Below, piece after piece: positions 58,592 to 64,000 of a stretch of DNA of 64,000 nt. The stretch covers positions 44,875,446 to 44,939,445 of the forward strand of contig CM055095.1 of assembly GCA_029204225.1 (NCBI GenBank). Reading direction: 5' to 3'. Source of the stretch: Diphasiastrum complanatum. Lineage: Eukaryota; Streptophyta; Lycopodiopsida; Lycopodiales; Lycopodiaceae. Within the stretch, counting starts at the first letter, position 1. Every line of letters begins with the position of its first letter. The notes under the pieces were generated by a model. It ran no database searches. It was not told where the DNA came from and saw nothing but the letters and a program-made list of their open reading frames with translations. Made by a program: the position numbers and the translations under genes.

Positions 58592-58593
<2 letters not shown>

Positions 58594-59276
58594 CCCACAT
58601 GCGCGCATGTGTGTGCGAGGGTGAGTATTATTGTGGTCATAACCACACAACATCGTGTTTCCTATGCAATAAACCCAAGCATCATGCAAAATGGTGCTCC
58701 AAAAAGAACAAATCATCAAGCGGCGTGTTGATAGAGATACTCACACATATACTCGCAATCAACTTAGTTGGTAGTCGTGCCTGTTTTTGCAATTTTAACA
58801 TGCTATCTTTTCATCCTAATCAATTGTTTCGAGTTAGAGGCAAAGTATTACAAGGATATGTAAATGTTTTGCTAGACTCTGGGAGCACTCACACTTTTAT
58901 CAACTCTCAGCTTGTGCAAAAGCTTCACGTGCCCAATATGGCTATAAATAGAGACAACTTTACCATCTACATATTCAAAATTCTAAATACCAATGAGTGA
59001 TTATTAGAATCTATATTTGAAGTATCTGAATTATTAAAAAACAACTAATATCCTAAAGTGATATCAGTGCAATTCAGGTTCATGACATGGAATGCGAGCC
59101 GCTTAGCATAGTCATGCATCTGAAGCTCCAAACTGAGGACTTTGACATCTCATACTTCTATGTTCAACCACGAGATCAAATGGACCATATACTAATGGTC
59201 ACCCTCTACTAACATAAAAGAGAAACCAATCTCAAGCCCAATCATAAACCTCATGATCGGTCTAACTTGAGTACAA
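58592..59276 (+). mobile_element. Ty3/gypsy gag-protease fragment
   Basis: The open stretch 58599-59000 contains a zinc-knuckle-like CFLCNKPKHHAKWC and a retropepsin block, GYVNVLLDSGSTHTFINSQL. The VLLDSGSTH.FI form is typical of gypsy rather than copia (copia has WIIDSGAT.HM). Decayed sequence to 59210 may continue protease. It ends at the copia D LTR border. It is a broken fossil, with no LTR visible. Confidence 0.78.
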
Positions 59277-59719
59277 TGTTGTAGGAAAGCAAGAGACAAG
59301 TCACCAAGATCAAGTTATCAATCAATCTCCACAAGAAACAAGAGAGAAGAGGCTGGGCGCCCAACTCTAAGAGAGAGAAAGAGAAAACAGCAACAAGAGC
59401 AATGGAGAGCCAAACTGTATAAACTGGAATACACAATGAGCATCTAAGTACTCTACCTGGATGTGGCCAAATGCCACCAACCCCTAAGGTTAACCACTTA
59501 CTAAATGTAGGGCACCCCCAAAAGTCAAGATAGGGCCCCTAAACAAAATTAGACCCCTAAGGACCCACGAGTCAGTACATGACCAAAATTGGGTCCAACT
59601 GAACTTAAGACAAACTTAAGATGGCCTAAATAACTAAATACCCACGGTTACACAAATCTCGACCTTTTGGGTCAAAGTAACCTATGGATTAACTTCAGCA
59701 TAGTCATTTATTTCTAACA
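59277..59719 (-). repeat. 3' LTR of copia D
   Basis: A 443-bp LTR. In element direction it starts TGTTAGAAATAAATG after the purine tract and ends CCTACAACA. The boundary at 59277 is set by the TGTT/AACA ends. The flanking five bases on the left are TACAA. Confidence 0.82.
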
Positions 59720-59756
59720 CCCTCCTTAAATGACAATGCAAAAACTGAAATCTTCA

Positions 59757-60395
59757 CTATGTAACAAAACCAACACGTGGTATCAAATTTAAAGCTTTGC
59801 ATAAAGCTTCAAATCTGACTCTAGGCAACGCCTTAGTGAAGAGGTCCGCAATATTATCCTCCGTAGGACAATATTCAAGTAAAATGTCACCATCATGAAG
59901 AAAGTGATAATGGATCTCGATGTGCTTCGTCCTCGCATGAAAAACAGGATTCCGTGCAATGGCAATAGCACTTTGACTATCACTCAAGATAAGAGTGGCT
60001 GAGGGCTCGCCAAACTTCATGTCAACAAGTAGTCTTCTCAGCCATAAACACTCTGTCGTGGCTGAAAATATCGCTCTATATTCTGCCTCACTAGAAGTAG
60101 CAACAATGGGCTGCTTTTTACTTGACCACAAAATAGCAGAATTACCATAAAAAAAGCAATGTCCACTTGTAGAGCGTCTAGTGTCTTGATCTCCACCCCA
60201 ATCCGAGTCACTAAAACCAACCAAACATGCATCATCACAAGCAGGAAAAACCAGTCCATGACTTCTTGTTCCTTCAAGATATCGAAAGATCCTCTTCAAC
60301 GCTTTCCAATGTGATGTCATCGGGGCATGCATGAATTGACTCATGAGTGAGACACTATAAGAAATGTCCGGTCTTGAATTACAATAGCTTGACAA
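59757..60395 (-). CDS. Copia RNase H region (element D)
   Basis: A 212-codon open stretch reading RPDISYSVSLMSQFMHAPMT, HWKALKRIFRYLEGTRSHGL, VGFSDSDWGGDQDTRRSTSG, SSKKQPIVATSSEAEYRAIF, LSDSQSAIAIARNPVFHART, KHIEIHYHFLHDGDI and DNIADLFTKALP. All RNase H blocks of Ty1/copia are visible, with the acidic residues in place. It ends just before the purine tract. Confidence 0.92.
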   Translation of the reverse strand: MSSYCNSRPDISYSVSLMSQFMHAPMTSHWKALKRIFRYLEGTRSHGLVFPACDDACLVGFSDSDWGGDQDTRRSTSGHCFFYGNSAILWSSKKQPIVATSSEAEYRAIFSATTECLWLRRLLVDMKFGEPSATLILSDSQSAIAIARNPVFHARTKHIEIHYHFLHDGDILLEYCPTEDNIADLFTKALPRVRFEALCKALNLIPRVGFVT

Positions 60396-60498
60396 TATAA
60401 AGTAGTGTCAAGTGATTCACCATCACCTTGACTACTTAATTTCAGACCTGTCTCCATAGGTGTAGCAACCGGCTTGCAATCTTCCATCTTGAACCGCT

Positions 60499-61830
60499 TC
60501 AAAATCTGCCCAATGTAGCGTTCTTGAGAGATGAAAATTCCAGCACCTTCTTGTACAAATTCAAGACCAAGATAAAGTGCAATAGGCCTAAATATGAGGT
60601 TTCAAAAACCATACCAAGATCAAGTATTACAGCATCAATCTGCTGCTCATTACTTCCTGTAATAATAATATCATCAACATAAAGCAAAATAATGATGATA
60701 TAATCTGCAGTATGCTTGACATAAAGAGTAGATTCGCTAGGACTATTAGTAAACCCTCGATCACAAAAGTAGGCATGTATCTTTTGATACCACATCCTCG
60801 AAGCTTGCTTCAGTCCATAAAGTGCCTTCTTGAGAAGACAAACTTTATCTTCTTGGCCTTCAACCAAAAAACCAGCAGGTTGTTGAAGGTACACTTCCTC
60901 ATTGAGATCACCATTGAGGAATGTTGTCTTTATGTCAAGTAGCCGCAAACGCCAACCAAAGTGGGCAGCCAAAGAGGTTACTACCCTCACGGTAGTCATC
61001 CGAGCAGTAGGAGAAAAAGTCTCCTCATAATCAATCCCCTTTTGCTGAGCATAGCCTTTGGCAACGAGCCTTGCCTTGTACCTTTCAATGGTACCATCTG
61101 CCTTATACTTGATTTTGTATACCCATTTAGAACCAATTGCCTTCTTCCCATGAGGAAGATCAACAAGAACCCAAATCTGGTTCTTCATAAGTGAGTCATA
61201 CTCATCTTGCATCGCATCCTCCCAACATTTTACTCCCTTGGCCTGCTCATAGAAAACAGGTTCTTCTGCAACATCTCCATGAGATGTAAGAGCAAAATCT
61301 GAAAAATCAGCATAGTCCACTGATTTTGTAGAGGCACGTGTCTTTCCATCATAAAATGAACTTACTTTGTTGTCTCGCAAAGTCGACAACAGCCACCGTG
61401 GGACTGTTTTGGGTTGTCCAACAGCCATGTCTCTTCTTACAATTTGTTGTCCAAGATCTTCCGACACCGCACTTGGCTGTCCAAGATCTTCCAAAACTGG
61501 TCCTTGCTGTCCAACAGTTCCTGCAGGCTGATTTTGAGCAACAACCGGTGGTTCTTGATGAACATTAGGCTCTAAACTTGATGAGGTGTTGGGCAGGTCG
61601 AAACTGGTTGATTGCTGCCCCTTATCTCCAACAATAGAAGATGGTATCAAATCTGGAAAAACTTCAACATTCACACTATGTGGGCTGTCCCCCTTCAAGA
61701 TATGAGTTGAAGCCACATCCAATGAATTCTTTTCATCAAAATGCACATCACGACTAACAATAATCTTATTAGTGCTCAAATTGAACAGCCTATAGCCTTT
61801 GCTTTCACTACTATAGAAACAAAAATGCAT
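60499..61830 (-). CDS. Copia hinge and reverse transcriptase (element D)
   Basis: A 443-codon open stretch. The N-terminal ~190 codons are a variable hinge. Reverse transcriptase follows: SLMKNQIWVLVDLPHGKKA, GSKWVYKIKYKADGTIERYK, ARLVAKGYAQQKGIDYEETF, LDIKTTFLNGDLNEEVYLQQ, LKKALYGLKQASRMWYQKIH and the catalytic block ILLYVDDIIITGSNEQQID. The YVDD motif is the copia form of the polymerase active site. It is part of a fossil element with several breaks. Confidence 0.92.
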   Translation of the reverse strand: MHFCFYSSESKGYRLFNLSTNKIIVSRDVHFDEKNSLDVASTHILKGDSPHSVNVEVFPDLIPSSIVGDKGQQSTSFDLPNTSSSLEPNVHQEPPVVAQNQPAGTVGQQGPVLEDLGQPSAVSEDLGQQIVRRDMAVGQPKTVPRWLLSTLRDNKVSSFYDGKTRASTKSVDYADFSDFALTSHGDVAEEPVFYEQAKGVKCWEDAMQDEYDSLMKNQIWVLVDLPHGKKAIGSKWVYKIKYKADGTIERYKARLVAKGYAQQKGIDYEETFSPTARMTTVRVVTSLAAHFGWRLRLLDIKTTFLNGDLNEEVYLQQPAGFLVEGQEDKVCLLKKALYGLKQASRMWYQKIHAYFCDRGFTNSPSESTLYVKHTADYIIIILLYVDDIIITGSNEQQIDAVILDLGMVFETSYLGLLHFILVLNLYKKVLEFSSLKNATLGRF

Positions 61831-62839
61831 TTAACTCCTTTATCTTCAAGCTTTGTACGAAGTTTATCCGGAACAAAAGCATAAGCCGTACAACCAAAAA
61901 TGCGAAAGTGAGAGATTGTAGGCTTCTTTCCATACCAAACTTCATAAGGAGTTAATACTTTCAATGCTTTAGTAGGACAACGACTGCTTATGTATGCTGC
62001 CGTTATAACCGCTTCAGCCCAAAACTTGTGAGGCAGCCCCTTTGCTTTTGCAACGGGCCATCTCCATGAGTGTGCGATTCTTTCGCTCGGCAACACCATT
62101 TTGTTGAGGCAAATAGGCAGTTGTCATTAGATGTAGAATTCCTTTTTCCTCGAAGAAATGCACCGAACGTATTCTTAATGTATTCCCCTCCTCGATCGGT
62201 ACGTAGGGTCTTCAAAGAATGCCCAAACTGATTTTCCACCATTGCTAGAAAATCTTTGAAACGTTGAAAAACTTCTGATTTAGCCATGTAAAACGGGAAA
62301 AGTCATCAATAAAAGTCACAAAATAGATGCACTTTCCAATGGATTCGGTCCTCATTGGACCACAAAAATCACTGGGAACCAAATCAAATTTATCAAGAAC
62401 CCTTATAGTTCCATCAATTGGAAAAGGTTTCCTTTGAAACTTTAATACATGCCCCCTCGCGTACATGCCCTTCCGGCTGCTCAATAGCAGGAATGTCTTC
62501 TACCATATTAAATGTCTTCAGCTTCTTCAAACTTGCAAAGTTGAGATGCCGAAACTTTGCGTGCCACAATTCAGCCAACTCCAATGATTGTGATGTAGAA
62601 GCAACAAGACATGTAGAGGGAATTCGTCGCTCATAGGTATCCATAATGAATAAGCCAGCATGCATCGTTTCCGAAACAATAATTAAGAGAGATCTTTTAG
62701 GATCCTTGACAAGACACTTATCTTCTTTGAACTCAACAACTAGTCCTTGCTTCAACATAGTTGAAACCGAAAGAAGATTCTTCTTGATTCCCGGAACATA
62801 AAGCACATTCTTAATGTACTTTTCTTCACCATTAGGCAA
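61776..62839 (-). pseudogene. Copia integrase (element D)
   Basis: Integrase pieces on the minus strand: KNLLSVSTMLKQGLVVEFKE, ELWHAKFRHLNFASLKKLKT (first half of the HHCC zinc region), CGPMRTESIGKCIYFVTFID (core), LRTDRGGEYIKNTFGAFL (acidic block), then LPHKFWAEAVITAAYISSRC and PTKALKVLTPYEVWYGKKPT. The order is complete, but the region is not one frame. It is a broken fossil. Confidence 0.85.
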
Positions 62840-63708
62840 AATGATGGATACAATTCCAATTCCATGAATAGAATAAGATGCATCATCCGCACATTGTCTT
62901 TCACTAATTTAGTGAATGCTTCTTTGCGAGAAGTCATATGATGAGTAGCACCACTATCAATCACCCATTCAATGGGCTGAAAATCAGCAACTTGCAAAAC
63001 AGAATCTGAATTCCTCATAGATGTAGTAGTACTAGTAGAAGCAATATTAGACACAAAAGCATAGTCTTGGTTGAAGAGATCACCAGCACTAGTATCAATT
63101 CCTTTACTCTCCTCTTTCGCAAGCTTCTTCTTACAATCCTTGATGAAGTGCCCATACCTTTTGCAATAATGGCACTTCCCTTTCTTCTTTTGAGTGTTGA
63201 CATTTTGACCTCCAATGGGCTTTTGCTCATCCTTGGAAGGAGGATTCCCTTTTCCTTTTGACTTGCCTTTGCCCTTGCCTTTCGTGAAGAAAGCTTGATC
63301 TTGTTGAGTGTCACCCGCAAAGTTTTGCCTTGTTTGCTCCTCTTGAAGAAGCAGCCCAACAAGTTCATCAAAGGAGAGTTGTTGTCCCCTAAGAGAGATA
63401 CTCAAAGATGAAACAAATGGAAGATAAGATGAAGGTAATGAGTTGAGAGTAATGGAAACAAATTGAGCATCCTCAATTATCTCATCAATATTAAGAAGCT
63501 CCTCACAAAGATCCTTGATCTTCGTCAAGTGATTGGTCACTTGATCCCCTTCTTGCATCTTCAACAAAGAAAGCTGATTTCTAAGATACACAACTCTTGC
63601 TGGATTTTTTACTCTATACATAGTATAAAGTGTATCCCACGCACTTTTAGATGTCTTACAAGACCTAATATGAGATAAGATAGATCTTTTCACAGCAAGA
63701 GCAACCAT
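62752..63708 (-). CDS. Copia gag with zinc knuckle and protease start (element D)
   Basis: A 318-codon open stretch. Gag core: ALAVKRSILSHIRSCKTSKS, AWDTLYTMYRVKN, LRNQLSLLKMQEGDQVTNHL. Then a basic KGKGKGKSKGKG linker, a CCHC knuckle (CHYCKRYGHFIKDC) and a protease block (WVIDSGATHHMTSRKEAFTK). Gag lacks its first ~80-100 residues in this window because a TRIM lies immediately upstream at 63714. The apparent first Met is therefore internal. Confidence 0.88.
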   Translation of the reverse strand: MVALAVKRSILSHIRSCKTSKSAWDTLYTMYRVKNPARVVYLRNQLSLLKMQEGDQVTNHLTKIKDLCEELLNIDEIIEDAQFVSITLNSLPSSYLPFVSSLSISLRGQQLSFDELVGLLLQEEQTRQNFAGDTQQDQAFFTKGKGKGKSKGKGNPPSKDEQKPIGGQNVNTQKKKGKCHYCKRYGHFIKDCKKKLAKEESKGIDTSAGDLFNQDYAFVSNIASTSTTTSMRNSDSVLQVADFQPIEWVIDSGATHHMTSRKEAFTKLVKDNVRMMHLILFMELELYPSFCLMVKKSTLRMCFMFRESRRIFFRFQLC

Positions 63709-63713
63709 AGAAT

Positions 63714-63857
63714 TGTTAGAAATCCATAAATCATAATATGGATGGACAGACTAGGATTCGAACCCAGGACCTCCCTCATACCGGATGGGATGCTCTATCA
63801 CTGAGCTATCTGCCCTGTTTGATAGTTCTCTCTAGAGTGTGGATTGATATTCCAACA
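63714..63857 (-). repeat. TRIM 3' LTR, 144 bp
   Basis: In element direction it starts TGTTGGAATATCAATCC directly after the purine tract and ends GGATTTCTAACA. More than half of its length is the tRNA-like sequence at 63743-63815. The right-hand copy starts at 63974. Confidence 0.85.
63743..63815 (-). tRNA. tRNA-like sequence inside the TRIM LTR
   Basis: The minus strand from 63815 forms a 72-base cloverleaf candidate. A 7-bp acceptor stem (GGGCAGA/TCTGTCC, one G-U) is followed by D arm GCTC-AGTGATA-GAGC. The T arm is CTGGG-TTCGAAT-CCTAG, and a discriminator A follows. An A box (TAGCTCAGTGATAGAGC) and a perfect B box (GGTTCGAATCC) are present. The anticodon arm (TCCCATCCGGTATGAGG) pairs imperfectly and lacks the usual T at position 33, so the anticodon is unclear and a working tRNA is unlikely. 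No CCA is encoded. It is best read as a tRNA-derived Pol III-type module within an LTR. Confidence 0.7.
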
Positions 63858-63869
63858 CCCCCCCTCAAG
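63858..63869 (-). other. TRIM polypurine tract
   Basis: CTTGAGGGGGGG on the minus strand lies directly before the LTR start TGTTGG, the standard position for plus-strand priming. Confidence 0.8.
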
Positions 63870-63960
63870 CCACACTTGGTTGGGGTCCTAACTGTCACAT
63901 GCCCCACAACTTGGGCCACCTAACCATGGCTTTGACACCATGAATTGTTAGGTCTAACTT

Positions 63961-63973
63961 GGCTCTAATACCA
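63961..63973 (-). other. TRIM primer-binding site
   Basis: The minus strand reads TGGTATTAGAGCC directly after the LTR end, one base from the initiator-Met complement TGGTATCAGAGC. Confidence 0.85.
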
Positions 63974-64000
63974 TGTTAGAAATCCATAAATCATAATATG

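Larger units (their letters stand above)
59277..64000 (-). mobile_element. Ty1/copia element D, minus strand, continues past the window
   Basis: On the minus strand, from high to low coordinates: gag (from 63713), protease, integrase, reverse transcriptase, RNase H, a purine tract (AAGGAGGG at about 59720-59727) and the 3' LTR (59719-59277). Gag is interrupted at its N-terminal end by a TRIM insertion (63714 onward). The 5' LTR is outside the window. It is the best-preserved LTR element here, with long open stretches, but it has several breaks. Only one LTR is in view, so it cannot be dated. Confidence 0.93.
63714..64000 (-). mobile_element. TRIM (miniature LTR element) carrying a tRNA-like sequence, inserted in copia D gag
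   Basis: Terminal repeats of 144 bp (63714-63857) and from 63974 rightward (first 27 bases identical, rest beyond the window) enclose only 116 bp. Next to the right repeat is a primer site (inverse complement of GGCTCTAATACCA, i.e. TGGTATTAGAGCC). Next to the left repeat is a purine tract (CTTGAGGGGGGG). Ends are TGTT...AACA. The implied total length of about 404 bp and the lack of any coding sequence define a TRIM on the minus strand. As far as it can be seen it looks structurally whole, though only 27 bp of the second LTR can be compared. It is not autonomous. Confidence 0.85.

Noticed and set aside
63738-63923. Plus-strand frame MDGQTRIRTQDLPHTG across the TRIM LTR
   Set aside because: It is the antisense of the tRNA-like sequence. 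Such frames are a known source of false protein annotations.

Overview
This window looks like nuclear intergenic DNA from a land plant with a large, repeat-rich genome. Almost everything recognisable is a transposable element: at least five families of Ty1/copia LTR elements, Ty3/gypsy elements, CACTA and hAT DNA transposons, a TRIM-type miniature LTR element, and long CT, GT and GA microsatellites. The usual plant primer-binding site for initiator-Met tRNA (TGGTATCAGAGC or a close variant) recurs next to several LTRs. Two host genes support the plant assignment. One is an open NYN/LOTUS gene of the type seen in Arabidopsis At2g15560. The other is a decayed F420-reductase-like (NADPH oxidoreductase fold) pseudogene. 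The repeat load and the second gene family would fit a gymnosperm or another non-flowering lineage, but I cannot name the species.

Layout. 1-2.7 kb: right half of a copia element (family A) in which the reverse transcriptase region is replaced by about 1.07 kb of unrelated DNA that stays open in the same frame. 2.9-4.7 kb: left half of a family B copia element on the minus strand. 4.7-6.1 kb: unrecognised minus-strand coding-like DNA. 8.2-9.25 kb: LTR and leader of a gypsy element (G2). 10.7-14.0 kb: a plus-strand family B copia element with an internal deletion. 14.0-25.6 kb: a cluster of family A copia pieces in both orientations, including a head-to-head inverted pair with arms of about 1.6 kb, a CACTA-like non-autonomous insert and a family F LTR with leader. 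25.76-32.58 kb: a complete-length gypsy element (G1) with 490-bp LTRs and a 5-bp target duplication, inserted into a repeat called E here. A second copy of E lies inverted at 51.3-52.9 kb.

35.2-36.5 kb: the NYN/LOTUS gene, the only convincing intact host gene, followed by a perfect 32-bp foldback. 38.0-38.7 kb: a solo copia LTR with a perfect target duplication. 39.0-39.2 kb: a GC-rich palindrome cluster. 40.8-43.0 kb: copia fragments. 43.3-45.9 kb: CACTA transposase remnants (DUF4216 and DUF4218 regions) on the minus strand. 48.95-50.22 kb: the F420-reductase-like pseudogene. 55.6-55.9 kb: a hAT transposase (DUF659) remnant. 58.6-59.3 kb: a gypsy gag-protease fragment. 59.3-64.0 kb: a minus-strand copia element (D) whose gag is interrupted at the right edge by a TRIM of about 404 bp.

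The most unusual object is that TRIM. Its 144-bp LTR contains a tRNA-like sequence with good A and B boxes, a tRNA counterpart to the 5S rRNA carried in the LTRs of Cassandra TRIMs. The genes do not form a pathway. The window is best read as layered transposon insertions around one or two host genes. All LTR elements are described as fossils.
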